Shown: positions 55,325 through 63,880 of the stretch, in pieces
Layout of the letters: every line of letters begins with the position of its first letter
Numbering within the stretch: the first letter of the stretch is position 1
Virus record (IMG/VR): IMGVR_UViG_3300020193_000007
Location: 19,538-83,537 of that record
Strand: one strand, 5' to 3'
Length of the DNA stretch: 64,000 nt
Origin: a virus
Program-made: the position numbers and the translations under genes
Notes under the pieces: generated by a model
The model's input: only the letters and a program-made list of their open reading frames with translations
The model's database searches: none
What the model was told of the DNA's origin: nothing

Positions 55325-55336
55325 AGCAGCAATGTA

Positions 55337-55888
55337 TTAGAGTTGACGCACCTCTAATGCCTGGAATCCAGATGCTTCAAGAACTTCCTGAGCTATTAAC
55401 GAAGGTAGTCCTGCCATCTCCGAGACAAGAGATTGTTTGTCAAACGCTGGGTACAATATGCATATTTCCGAAATAGACTCTTCATTCCAAAGAGAAGCTT
55501 CCGATTCAGTTAATTGACCAGCCTGAACTAGTTGACCCATTTTTTTCATAAGATTTTTATACTCTAGTCTATTCAACGTTCTCCACGCAACGTGCTTATC
55601 GTAAGTAATTGAGGTAACATAAACATCGCCATATTCCTTTTTCCAAAGTTTGATTTGACCCGCAGTTGGACCACCCGGCCAAATTAATTCTTCATCGGGA
55701 AGATCTTCTACGGCGGAAGGCGCATCTGCAGATTGTTCCATTATTTCTGCCGCCTCTTGAAACGGGGGCTGCACTTCTTCCGAAACTATATCAGTTTCCG
55801 GAACTATATCAATCACTTCGATGGCAGAAAGTTGCTCTGCGGTTTCGGGATTGTTTTGTATTGTAACTTTTCTTTCAGTCTGAGGCAT
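55337..55888 (-). CDS. Tail assembly chaperone (TAC-N-like)
   Basis: A 183-residue protein between the tube genes and the giant tail proteins. The first 70 residues are acidic and disordered; about 70-183 resembles phage tail assembly chaperones, with ELIWPGGPTAGQIKLWKK and YGDVYVTSITYD blocks followed by TLNRLEYKNLM. These proteins coat the tape measure during tail assembly. It has a strong ribosome-binding site (AGGAG) and a promoter-like sequence upstream. It contains no in-frame CGG by my check. Confidence 0.75.
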   Translation of the reverse strand: MPQTERKVTIQNNPETAEQLSAIEVIDIVPETDIVSEEVQPPFQEAAEIMEQSADAPSAVEDLPDEELIWPGGPTAGQIKLWKKEYGDVYVTSITYDKHVAWRTLNRLEYKNLMKKMGQLVQAGQLTESEASLWNEESISEICILYPAFDKQSLVSEMAGLPSLIAQEVLEASGFQALEVRQL

Positions 55889-55922
55889 GATTTCTCCTAT
55901 TTTGTTTTAAATCCTTTCATAC

Positions 55923-55931
55923 ATTATACCA
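55923..55931 (-). promoter_or_regulatory. Extended -10 promoter candidate before the chaperone gene
   Basis: Minus-strand TGGTATAAT (TATAAT at 55923-55928) between the third tube-like gene and the chaperone. It has the same TG-n-TATAAT form as the promoter at 3910-3918; no strong -35 is visible. It could raise expression of the chaperones and downstream tail genes. Confidence 0.5.
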
Positions 55932-55935
55932 CAGT

Positions 55936-56991
55936 TTATCTTGGTTTTGTATCATAAAGTTTTGATAGTTCTTTTCTTGTTGCAAGCTCTAGGCGATCTG
56001 GAGGAATTTGAATTCTGTTCGGTTTAGTTGGTTTAGAATCTTCTTGTTCATTTTGTGTAACGGTAACATTCGGGGGAGTCTTTAAGTTTCCATCAGATAT
56101 GTACATGTCTCTTGCCAAAAACTGATATGCCTCCATTAATGGAGTTCCACCTGGCGTGTAAGAAGTGCCCATTGAAAGTAGATGTATGTTTTGAAGAACT
56201 ATATCCATCGGTTTTGAAAGACTTTTTTGAACTAATCTATCATTGATATCTAGTGATGCTAATCTATCAATTGTTTCAAATTCTGTTTTGTCTATTGTTT
56301 CCGCCTTGTTAGTAACCGTTGTTACCGACCCCTCCTGGGTAAGATGCTTCACTATAAAGTTAAATGGTGGATGAGAGCTAAAAATGTTTCTTGAATCTGA
56401 CTGTGGACCATCATAGGAAAGTCTATCTAGGGAACTTACTCTATCTAATTTATTTTCTCCCCAATATTTTTGAATGTTTTTTTCATCGTTTTCGTCTTCC
56501 ATATTGCTTCTTAAATAAGATTGTATTTCAGATATTGGTTGATTTGAATAAAAACGAGCTCTTCTTCTTGCCGCTCTCGATAAGAGTTCCCTCATTCTTC
56601 CCGGATATCTTGTGTATATTACAAATTCCCCTTGTATAAGTCTGGTTCCTGTCATGACGGCATCGAAGTTGTATGACCAAAATCCGTATAGCGGAGATTT
56701 TTCTTGTCTTATACTAAAACTAAAAGATGCTATATCAAGTTCGTGATTTGCATCAAATAGTCCATCAATATATATCTTTACATCCTCTCCACTAAAGTAA
56801 TAATCGTAATACGTGTTGAATTTATTTTCATCATCTGATTCTCCACCCCATCTAAGATCTATATCTTCATCTAGCGGCGTAAAACTTTTTAAGGTATTTG
56901 GATCAGCGGCGAGGTCTGGAGGAATATACGCACTAAAAGGCCTGTACGGTTTTCTGCCAATAATATTGTGATAGTTTACTGACTCTGGCAT
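55936..56991 (-). CDS. Third tail-tube-fold paralogue (tube-like or baseplate tube protein)
   Basis: A 351-residue protein whose strands match those of the two preceding tube proteins: SGEDVKIYIDGLF, ASFSFSIRQEKSPLYGF, ALMTGTR-like turn with IQGEFVIYTRY, HPPFNFIVKH, and IVLQNIHLLSMG with a C-terminal LARDM. It has a long insertion in the middle (about 140-215) and an extended N-terminus with Pro-rich sequence. A tube-initiator or hub-adaptor protein (the gp48/gp54 role) would fit. It starts at the stop of the second paralogue, so the three form one operon unit. Confidence 0.7.
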   Translation of the reverse strand: MPESVNYHNIIGRKPYRPFSAYIPPDLAADPNTLKSFTPLDEDIDLRWGGESDDENKFNTYYDYYFSGEDVKIYIDGLFDANHELDIASFSFSIRQEKSPLYGFWSYNFDAVMTGTRLIQGEFVIYTRYPGRMRELLSRAARRRARFYSNQPISEIQSYLRSNMEDENDEKNIQKYWGENKLDRVSSLDRLSYDGPQSDSRNIFSSHPPFNFIVKHLTQEGSVTTVTNKAETIDKTEFETIDRLASLDINDRLVQKSLSKPMDIVLQNIHLLSMGTSYTPGGTPLMEAYQFLARDMYISDGNLKTPPNVTVTQNEQEDSKPTKPNRIQIPPDRLELATRKELSKLYDTKPR

Positions 56992-57732
56992 TTATGGTTT
57001 CCTAATTCTATCTATAAATGTAGTATACTCTTTCATCTTATTTTCGCCATAAAAATTCTTTTGCTTATCTCTATAGACAGCTTGTTCTTCTGACCCCAAT
57101 AGCATTGGGTCGTTTTCCATAGAAATTAACGGCTGTATTCCCCTGGCCATAAACATATAGGTTTGTTCAGTTATCAGGTCATCTACCGACATCGTTTGAC
57201 CTTCGTCTATAATTGTAACACCGTATATTTTCATTTTGGCGCCGAGTCCATATTCATTAAAGAAAGTTAGCACAACGTCAAATGGCGGAAGCATGTCGGC
57301 TAACGGGGCAAAGAATGTTCCGGTCTCTGCCATTATCTGTCTAAATTCTTTTATTCTATAAAACGCATACTCATTAAAAACGGTAAATATTAAAGATCCA
57401 CCTATTGTTCTTCCACCCTTAACAAAACCCCTGGGATTAACGTGGCCTATTGTTCTAATTGGAGAGTTCTCTCTATGTATTGAATAAGATATTGTTTGTA
57501 TTTCTGCCAGCTCTAATACGTCAACTGAATTTGATGAAACATTTTCCCCAGTTGTTCGATCTATATTTGGCACAACTATAGTTGCAGTTATATCTGTCCC
57601 AGCAAAAGACATATTTGAAAATGGATCCGGCAAGTTTCTTTCAATTCTTGCCTTTGACATTGCGTCTTTGTCGTAAGGAGTTTTAAACCCGCGACCAAAG
57701 TTGGATACCGGAAGAGCATCAATTCTTTTCAT
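56992..57732 (-). CDS. Second tail-tube paralogue
   Basis: A 246-residue protein clearly related to the 232-residue tube protein upstream. Shared blocks include FAGTDITATI, ISYSIHRENSPIRTIGHVNPRGF, GGRTIGGSLIFTVFNEYA, LPPFDVVLTFFNEYG and MSVDDLITEQTYMFMARGI. The N-terminus is longer. The gene is separated from the major tube gene by a terminator, so it is probably expressed at a lower level, as a tube cap, initiator or minor tube protein. Its ribosome-binding site is AGAGG. Confidence 0.8.
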   Translation of the reverse strand: MKRIDALPVSNFGRGFKTPYDKDAMSKARIERNLPDPFSNMSFAGTDITATIVVPNIDRTTGENVSSNSVDVLELAEIQTISYSIHRENSPIRTIGHVNPRGFVKGGRTIGGSLIFTVFNEYAFYRIKEFRQIMAETGTFFAPLADMLPPFDVVLTFFNEYGLGAKMKIYGVTIIDEGQTMSVDDLITEQTYMFMARGIQPLISMENDPMLLGSEEQAVYRDKQKNFYGENKMKEYTTFIDRIRKP

Positions 57733-57757
57733 TTATAACCTCTTGATAAATGCGAAA

Positions 57758-57789
57758 GCGGGGAAGAAGACCCTTATCAACTTCCCCGC
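57758..57789 (-). terminator. Rho-independent terminator after the major tube gene
   Basis: Inverted repeat GCGGGGAAG (57758-57766) and CTTCCCCGC (57781-57789), a perfect 9-bp GC-rich stem, followed on the minus strand by TTTCGCATTTAT. The tail closely matches that of the hairpin at 3872-3893. It would partly uncouple sheath and tube from the downstream tail genes. Confidence 0.8.
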
Positions 57790-57819
57790 CTACGAATTAT
57801 TATTGAAGTAAATTAATAC

Positions 57820-58518
57820 TTATGGTCTGATTATCTTTGGATTCAGTCCGGCCTCAGAGACAGTATCTCTATTGATGATGTCCTTGAGGTCTCCAGTATT
57901 GAACTTACCATTTGCAAGTTGATCCGTGGTTATTCTGTACATCGGACCAATTTCTCTTGCTACGTAGGTCATTGTTTCCTCAATGACAATGTCATCCATC
58001 GATGCGCCTGAACCTTCGTTCAAAAGCTCACATCCATAGATTGAACGAACTGCACCTTGCCCATATTCATTGGCAAAAGTGATCGTTATGTCAAAGGGTG
58101 GAATTTGGTCTGCGTAGAACGGAACTTGCGATACGATATCTGAGTCCTGAGAGGAGAACTCTGCAATACCGCGCTTATGTCCCACATCCCCAGGAAGAGT
58201 ATTGTGTCTTCTTGTGTAGAACATTTGGGCGTTATCTTTTTGGTGATTTGCTTCCAGCATTTGATAAAGAGCCGGACGATCAAACACCGTGAATATCAGA
58301 GATCCTGCTATTCCACGCTTTCCTCTTGAGAAAGATCTTGGGTTTGGTGAACCCATTGTATAGATTGGGGCCTTTTCTCTTGTTACAGAAAAGGTAATTC
58401 CCGATAGTGCGCCGATTTCAACGCCACCAAAAGTGGCAACTATATCTGCGCCTGAAAATGTGGTGTAAGTATTTAGATACTTATTAACCGCATTGTCGTA
58501 ATAGTCTGCACCTGCCAT
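57820..58518 (-). CDS. Major tail tube protein
   Basis: A 232-residue protein immediately after the sheath, the standard position of the tube. Blocks SGADIVATF, ITFSVTREKAPIYTMGSPNPRSFSRG (given as two strands 40-65), GIAGSLIFTVFD, IPPFDITITFANEYGQG and MDDIVIEETMTYVAREI follow the tube fold. It has an excellent ribosome-binding site (GGAGGG) and is followed by a strong terminator, both fitting a highly expressed protein. Two related tube-like proteins follow. Confidence 0.82.
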   Translation of the reverse strand: MAGADYYDNAVNKYLNTYTTFSGADIVATFGGVEIGALSGITFSVTREKAPIYTMGSPNPRSFSRGKRGIAGSLIFTVFDRPALYQMLEANHQKDNAQMFYTRRHNTLPGDVGHKRGIAEFSSQDSDIVSQVPFYADQIPPFDITITFANEYGQGAVRSIYGCELLNEGSGASMDDIVIEETMTYVAREIGPMYRITTDQLANGKFNTGDLKDIINRDTVSEAGLNPKIIRP

Positions 58519-58554
58519 TTTATACCCTCCAATTCGGTATATTAATTAATGTTT

Positions 58555-59811
58555 TTATATTGTTACAGCTACTTGAACTTCAATGTTCTTGAGTTCAAAT
58601 GCTGGTGTCAGCACGAGGTCAACAAACGCCTTGTTTTGAGCCGGAAAATAACTTACTGTAAAGTCACTGTCCAGCAAGGCACCTACTTGTTGCATGCCGC
58701 GCAGTGCGGAAGTAATTGCGGTTTCCATCGAATTGCGTGTTTGCAATGTCGACGGTTCACCAACAAACTTCTGACACACTTGTCTCACAAGAAGCGATGC
58801 TTCCGTGATAATTCTTACTGTTGATATTCTGGTATAGTCCGATGATCCGGAAGCCATTGTAAGACCCTCAACAAAGACTGGAATCTTATTGAAGTTTAAG
58901 GCTACAAAGTTCACGCCAAGATCTGCAAGTTTTTCCTGCTGAACTCTTGACGGGTTGTACCTGAGAGAGGCAACGTTGTAAGCCGTCTTGTTCACGGGTG
59001 AGGTAAACGAAGACATTCTACTTATGGCGGCGGCAAATGTTGTTGCACCGTTTGCATATCCCCAGTCTGCATCATAATTGACTGGCTTAACCTCAGAAGC
59101 TATGACCACAACGTGTCTTCCAATTTCTTCCATTGAAGTGGATGATCTTGATATAAGGTTTGACGGACCTGCTCCAGAATTGTAAATATGCGTTGACACT
59201 TGCGATGGTGTCATGAACTCACTCGTACCAACGTATGGCTTAATTCCCATTACGGCGATGCACGGATGCGAGTTCTCCGAAATATCCTGTACTTTTCCTG
59301 CAACCTTTAGCGCCCAGCTAGCTGTGCCGGTTCCGTTATTTGCATAGAAACCAAACTCTGGATCATTGCTAGGAGTTGCTGGATTCTCCCACTCATAAGG
59401 ATGAGAACCGCGCCCCCAAGGAACAACTATGTCTGGCTGCGCTGCTTCTACTGCCTCAAAAGCTGCATCGAAGACGTTGCCACCACCAGATGCTGCATAA
59501 GTGGCGCTGGTGATTGCTCCTGTTGTGTGATTAAATACTGAATCGGCTGGCAAGGGCACGATGTGGATTCTTTCTGCACCGCCTGTTAAGAGCTCAAAAT
59601 AACCCCTATGAACGTCTGAGTCTATTCCAAATGCTGTTATAACGTCTTCTTCTGAAGTTGCTTGAACAACATCCAAATCTTTGACATTACCTGTGCCATC
59701 GGAAGTACTTCTCTTGGCTATGAGAGCAACTCTTGGTCCGACTGGAGTGTCTTGACGAGAGATGCTATAAAATCTATCTTTAATAATTGTTTTTACACCT
59801 GGTAGAGCCAT
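58555..59811 (-). CDS. Major tail sheath protein
   Basis: A 418-residue phage tail sheath protein. The N-terminus has the GVKTIIKDRF strand, the middle the sheath domain with VDPDIVVPWG-like and ENSHPCIAVMG segments, and the C-terminus the family pattern of a helix (ALRGMQQVGAL) followed by DFTVSYFPAQNKAFVDLVLTPAFELKNIEVQV (two strands 385-418), the handshake strands of contractile sheaths. Family size is normal for a short sheath. A promoter-like sequence precedes it and the ribosome-binding site GGAGG is good. No in-frame CGG. Confidence 0.9.
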   Translation of the reverse strand: MALPGVKTIIKDRFYSISRQDTPVGPRVALIAKRSTSDGTGNVKDLDVVQATSEEDVITAFGIDSDVHRGYFELLTGGAERIHIVPLPADSVFNHTTGAITSATYAASGGGNVFDAAFEAVEAAQPDIVVPWGRGSHPYEWENPATPSNDPEFGFYANNGTGTASWALKVAGKVQDISENSHPCIAVMGIKPYVGTSEFMTPSQVSTHIYNSGAGPSNLISRSSTSMEEIGRHVVVIASEVKPVNYDADWGYANGATTFAAAISRMSSFTSPVNKTAYNVASLRYNPSRVQQEKLADLGVNFVALNFNKIPVFVEGLTMASGSSDYTRISTVRIITEASLLVRQVCQKFVGEPSTLQTRNSMETAITSALRGMQQVGALLDSDFTVSYFPAQNKAFVDLVLTPAFELKNIEVQVAVTI

Positions 59812-59855
59812 TAGCTTTTAAACCTCCGCTTGCAGCGACAATATATTTTACTTCG

Positions 59856-59863
59856 TATTTATA
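59856..59863 (-). promoter_or_regulatory. TATAAATA promoter-like element before the sheath gene
   Basis: Minus-strand TATAAATA, identical to the T4 late promoter core, lies about 45 bases before the sheath start within a 91-base gap. A sigma70-like TTGTTT occurs 18 bases upstream of TATAAA. The gap contains nothing else recognisable. Confidence 0.45.
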
Positions 59864-59902
59864 GTAATGACTAGACCCTCAAAACAAACTAGAATATAAT
59901 TG

Positions 59903-60646
59903 TTACGAATTGGGAGTTGCACCCTGATGAAGATCAATTATATTTAATTCGGTTCCTTCATAGTTGGGTGTTGCACTATTGTCAAAGTCATAAAAATCGT
60001 CCCATATTTCCTTTTCATAAGCCATATACCTTCTTACATCAATCGCTATCTTTTCAATCTTTTCAATTTCCATACCCATTAGCTTTTCGGTAGTTAACAT
60101 ATAGGTTACAGTTCTCTGGCAGATGTCCGTTGACTCCCTACTTTGCTCAGAATCGGAAAGCCTTCTAGCATAGACAAATTCAGACGCTCCCAACCTTTTA
60201 AAAACTGGGGTGTGCTCGAGCATGAAGTCCTCAAAGGTCTCCATAATTTTATCGGCTGCTTCTGGACCAGAATATCTTGCTAAAGCTCCTTTTAATTTGC
60301 CTGATTCTGATTTCGTTATCACTGTAAATGATATTATATTTTGAAATCTTTGGCCATATATTGCGACGTTTTCACTTGGTGATATTCTGGTTTTAGGCTT
60401 TGGCTCTACAGAATGTGCCCTCTTTAATTCCAGCCCGTAAACTATTACGGGATATTCTGCGTAGTCGCCGGATTGTACAGCTTTAATTTTAATCATTGGA
60501 TATGCGTTTTCCCAAAGCGATTTAACAACCGTTATAAATTCTATATATGTTAAATTACCTTGAGCTTGAAGGGGTGGACCACCAAGCCTATTGTAATTAA
60601 TTTCATTAACATTTGGAACTGGAAATCTAATAGGATTTTGTGGCAT
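59903..60646 (-). CDS. Probable tail terminator or sheath-neck connector
   Basis: A 247-residue protein lying between the sheath-like gene and the major sheath, where tail terminator genes are usually found. It has alpha/beta sequence with FITVVKSLWENAYPMI near 37-52, ISFTVITKSESGKL, and a helix with ADKIMETFEDFMLE. It ends in a short acidic region containing two Ala-Thr-Pro-Asn segments. Start overlaps the preceding stop (TAATG). No family confidently recognised; the terminator role is inferred from position and size. Confidence 0.5.
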   Translation of the reverse strand: MPQNPIRFPVPNVNEINYNRLGGPPLQAQGNLTYIEFITVVKSLWENAYPMIKIKAVQSGDYAEYPVIVYGLELKRAHSVEPKPKTRISPSENVAIYGQRFQNIISFTVITKSESGKLKGALARYSGPEAADKIMETFEDFMLEHTPVFKRLGASEFVYARRLSDSEQSRESTDICQRTVTYMLTTEKLMGMEIEKIEKIAIDVRRYMAYEKEIWDDFYDFDNSATPNYEGTELNIIDLHQGATPNS

Positions 60647-62259
60647 TATACACCTTTACCCGTAGCTACATTAAAAGAAATTTCTCTTAAAGTTCTTGAT
60701 GATTGAACTGTAATATTATAGTACATCTTGCCCTTTTCTTGCTTATCTCCGTAAATTTCTAACTGATAATCTCTGACTATATCTAATTGTTTTAAGTATT
60801 TTAAAAGAGAATCTACCGTGCCACTTGCTTTTTGATAATTAAATTTTCCTATAGCATTATTTCCTATTGCCTGTACTTCTCCTATAAGCATGGCTGCAAG
60901 TCTTACGTTCGAGGAATCTTTAAAATTTTCACTAATTGATTTGGTTAAATCTCCAGATAAGTATATATCATATTGTCCACCAAATCTTCTTGATCTTCCT
61001 CCTCTGGTTATGCAATTAATTCCCTTTTCGGATAGAGATCTCACTTCACTTGAGTTTGGATCATTTCCATGTATTGATAGCGCGGAGGGAATTCTTTTTT
61101 TACTTAAACCCATGTTAACCTGGGTCGAACTCAACATTCCAGCTACTGCTGCCGCAACCGACGATGTATATGATCTTTCCATTTGCTTATGATTAAACAC
61201 AACCTCACCATAAACAAGAAGTAGATGCTTTCCATAATCTTTTGTTATATATCCGTTGAAATCAATTGAGTTGGGTATTTGAAAATCTTTTGACAACAGC
61301 GTGGATATGTCCTCGCTTGACATGCCCTGGTTCCTTGAGCCAATAATCCCAATTGTTATTTCGCCCGTGTTCTCTTGTATGCCATTGCATGCAAAAGACA
61401 ACTGATTTACAAAATTAACCGTCCCAGTATTGATCATCGATGTTTCTAATGGAACTATTATATCTATAAATTCATATTGTTCTATTAAGATATAGCATTC
61501 TGCTAGTCTGTGATAATATGCTTCATAAAAACTAAAAGTTTCATTTGTAATATCTTGAAAGATTTTTACATTTCTTTCCAAAACGTTTTCCACATATTCA
61601 CTCATATATCCACAAGACATAATGTATATATCTCTTGCACCACAACTGTAGGCGTCAAAAACGCCCCTGAGTAAAGGGGAATTGTAATCTGCCCTCAAGA
61701 TATCTACAGCCTCTTGTATAGACCTTATTTTCTGTATACCATAAGGTTCAATTGCATCTGTATGACCTATCAAAAGAATATTATTTGTTTCAAACTGACC
61801 GATTTGTCTGTATTTTGATTTTTCACTCAATGAAACAGATTTATCTACCATTGAATAATTGTTGTAATTTGGAGTTGAACTCCAATCTTCTGGTTTGGTA
61901 GCTCCCTTTTGAATTGTAAGTGGAATTTCTTTTATATCAAAAACTCCATTTAAAGTTGTGGTTATTGCAATTGTATATTGTCCCGGAAAGATATTTGCAG
62001 GTAAATTTTCTACAAGAATATAAGAACCTTCAGAAACTCTTGTTATTGAACTTCCATTTTCAAAAACTTGTTTATACTGAGGAGTAGATGCCAATGCTAG
62101 ATCTATATAAAATATTTGAGGACCGACAATAATAGCTCCTCCGGAGTTAAAACCTCTACGCAAAAAAACAGAAATATTTACAGAAGGATCAACAAAATCA
62201 TATCCAGATTTATATACAAATGGTATTGTAACTTCCTGAGATGCTTTTGCCACCAACAT
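60646..62259 (-). CDS. Second, sheath-like protein with N-terminal Ig-like domain
   Basis: A 537-residue protein. Residues about 1-120 form an Ig-like beta domain; the rest follows the phage sheath plan: IEPYGIQKIRSIQEAVDIL, SPLLRGVFDAYSCGARDIYIM, IIVPLETSMINTG, a central LSFACNG and AAAVAGMLSS segment, and a C-terminal pattern ending with RDYQLEIYGD and MYYNITVQSSRTLREISFNV. It differs from the 418-residue major sheath in length and sequence. Such proteins can form the neck-proximal or baseplate-proximal ring, or a minor sheath subunit. It lies directly after the neck genes, three bases from the stopper-like gene. Confidence 0.75.
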   Translation of the reverse strand: MLVAKASQEVTIPFVYKSGYDFVDPSVNISVFLRRGFNSGGAIIVGPQIFYIDLALASTPQYKQVFENGSSITRVSEGSYILVENLPANIFPGQYTIAITTTLNGVFDIKEIPLTIQKGATKPEDWSSTPNYNNYSMVDKSVSLSEKSKYRQIGQFETNNILLIGHTDAIEPYGIQKIRSIQEAVDILRADYNSPLLRGVFDAYSCGARDIYIMSCGYMSEYVENVLERNVKIFQDITNETFSFYEAYYHRLAECYILIEQYEFIDIIVPLETSMINTGTVNFVNQLSFACNGIQENTGEITIGIIGSRNQGMSSEDISTLLSKDFQIPNSIDFNGYITKDYGKHLLLVYGEVVFNHKQMERSYTSSVAAAVAGMLSSTQVNMGLSKKRIPSALSIHGNDPNSSEVRSLSEKGINCITRGGRSRRFGGQYDIYLSGDLTKSISENFKDSSNVRLAAMLIGEVQAIGNNAIGKFNYQKASGTVDSLLKYLKQLDIVRDYQLEIYGDKQEKGKMYYNITVQSSRTLREISFNVATGKGV

Positions 62260-62261
62260 AA

Positions 62262-62642
62262 TTAACTCACGTCCTCCTCTTTAGATGCGCCCACGGTCCA
62301 AAAATCTATTCTACCAGATTTACCCCTAACTGGATAACATTCTTCTATCAAAAAAAGTGAATAATCTTCTAGATTAGATGATGACTCTTCGTATAGTCTA
62401 TCGCCCGCTTTTGGATTTACGCTTGATTCAAAATAATAGATTCTATCAGATCCTACAAGTAATCCTTCTATTTGCTCTTCTTTTGTAGACGCTAAGTATC
62501 TCGAAGCTGCCGTAACATGTCTGGTAGTTACTTTTTCAAATTTATCAGAATACATTCCATCGTCAGACAATCTTCTTTGCAACAAAACGTCATGACCCCA
62601 TTGTCTTAATATATTTTTAAATATAGATTTAGTATTAATCAT
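62262..62642 (-). CDS. Head-tail connector (stopper/head-closure-like)
   Basis: A 126-residue neck protein. It begins with a short helix followed by GHDVLLQRRL, then FEKVTTRHVTA, a central GSDRIYYFES strand and a C-terminal FLIEECYPVRGKSGRIDFWTVG. This is the pattern of the small beta-barrel head-closure proteins that plug the connector and join the tail. The gene overlaps the adaptor gene by eight bases. Identification is from pattern and position. Confidence 0.6.
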   Translation of the reverse strand: MINTKSIFKNILRQWGHDVLLQRRLSDDGMYSDKFEKVTTRHVTAASRYLASTKEEQIEGLLVGSDRIYYFESSVNPKAGDRLYEESSSNLEDYSLFLIEECYPVRGKSGRIDFWTVGASKEEDVS

Positions 62643-63537
62643 ACTGCCTTAAGTCTCTATCAAAATTGGGCTCATCTTTTACTGACACCGTTCTACCTGG
62701 ACCATAAAGATCAACATCTGAAAGATATACATATTTACCAGTTGAAGGATCAATTCTTTTACCAGAAGTTCTTGTTTTGGATGATGGGAATCCTTTGGGC
62801 ATGACTCCTTTCATTGAAACTTTTTTAGCCAATACTTCTCTTCTAAGAGAAGCCGCTATTTGACACCACGTAGTTGCGTTCGATCTTGTGGCTACCTCCC
62901 TGGGAGCGGATCTGTTGGTTATCTCTAGATCTCCAAGCTTCAAAGAATGCTCATCATCTCCGCCAAATCCATAAGTTCTACTTAACTCACACGCCGCTGC
63001 AGCCTTTATATATTCGAGTATGGTAAATGGGAGAGTTGAACCATCAATCGTATTGCTCAAGTCATACAACTCTTTTATTTCTAGTGAATAATGATAAATC
63101 ATTTCACCTATTTCAATTAAGGAAGCGTCAGGAAAAATTGAAATAAGCTCTTCTGGATCTAAATACAGTGGGGCAAGATCGGGGGCAAACAGTATTGTTT
63201 CATCAGCTCTAAGGGTAACCGTTGGCTTATGCTCGACCGTACTTGTGCTAGCATATATATTGGTCTTTGATATAATCGTTTTTGAGGGTGTTCCAGCGGT
63301 ATTTCCGGTAAAGGTTACTGCATAAGCTCCAGGGGTAGTCGGAGTAAAGTTATAAAAATATTCAGATCCAGACAATAACGTGGCCGCGGTATTAACTATA
63401 ATTTGTTCAGTGGAATTAACTATTTTAACGTTAACCGAAGTCATTATAGCTTCAATCTGATTACCATTAATATCTTGATCTAAAAATTTAACTTTTAATT
63501 TAACGGTATCATTTACGAGGACATTGCTATTTGACAT
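62635..63537 (-). CDS. Head-tail adaptor with N-terminal Ig-like domain
   Basis: A 300-residue protein. About residues 5-105 form an Ig-like/filament-type domain (VNDTVKLKVKF, YNFTPTTPGAYAVTFTG); about 115-300 is mainly helical and resembles the HK97 gp6/SPP1 gp15 adaptor fold (DPEELISIFPDASLIEIGEMI, LEYIKAAAACELSRTYG, HSLKLGDLEITNR). It connects the portal to the stopper. The ribosome-binding site is GGAGA. The Ig fusion may be exposed on the neck. Confidence 0.65.
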   Translation of the reverse strand: MSNSNVLVNDTVKLKVKFLDQDINGNQIEAIMTSVNVKIVNSTEQIIVNTAATLLSGSEYFYNFTPTTPGAYAVTFTGNTAGTPSKTIISKTNIYASTSTVEHKPTVTLRADETILFAPDLAPLYLDPEELISIFPDASLIEIGEMIYHYSLEIKELYDLSNTIDGSTLPFTILEYIKAAAACELSRTYGFGGDDEHSLKLGDLEITNRSAPREVATRSNATTWCQIAASLRREVLAKKVSMKGVMPKGFPSSKTRTSGKRIDPSTGKYVYLSDVDLYGPGRTVSVKDEPNFDRDLRQYD

Positions 63538-63583
63538 GGTTCTCCAATTTTAAATATAACCTAGTAATATAGTACAAGTTATA

Positions 63584-63868
63584 TTAGCCTACTGCTATTT
63601 CGTTTTCCCCAGTAATGTACACTATTTCAGCCGTTAAAAGAGCGGTAAAATCTTCGTTTTCTGGTATTACGGTTATAATGGCACTTTCCTGGATCTCAAG
63701 GCTAAGAAGCGTTATTGTTGTTAAATTTGAAAAATCTTCATTTGCAGAAAAAGAAATTGAAACATTAGGAACAATAATTGGATTGGAATTACCTGGAACA
63801 TATATATAAAGAGTTCCAAGGTAAGAATAATTTGGTTGGCTATAGGTTATTGTGTCATTATACAACAT
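63584..63868 (-). CDS. Small beta-rich hypothetical protein
   Basis: A 94-residue protein with alternating hydrophobic strands (LGTLYIYVPG, IIVPNVSISF, ITLLSLEI, AIITVIPE, LTAEIVYITG) typical of a small beta sandwich. It has no Lys-rich region, signal peptide or catalytic motif. It lies at the head of the neck genes, 12 bases after the stop of the truncated gene at the right edge, and could be a neck or head decoration component. No family recognised. Confidence 0.6.
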   Translation of the reverse strand: MLYNDTITYSQPNYSYLGTLYIYVPGNSNPIIVPNVSISFSANEDFSNLTTITLLSLEIQESAIITVIPENEDFTALLTAEIVYITGENEIAVG

Positions 63869-63880
63869 ACCCGTATAGTA

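Noticed and set aside
55268-55330. Classical -1 slippery-heptamer frameshift for the tail chaperone
   Set aside because: The required shift is +1 (or -2), and the downstream CGG is the element shared with the other genes.
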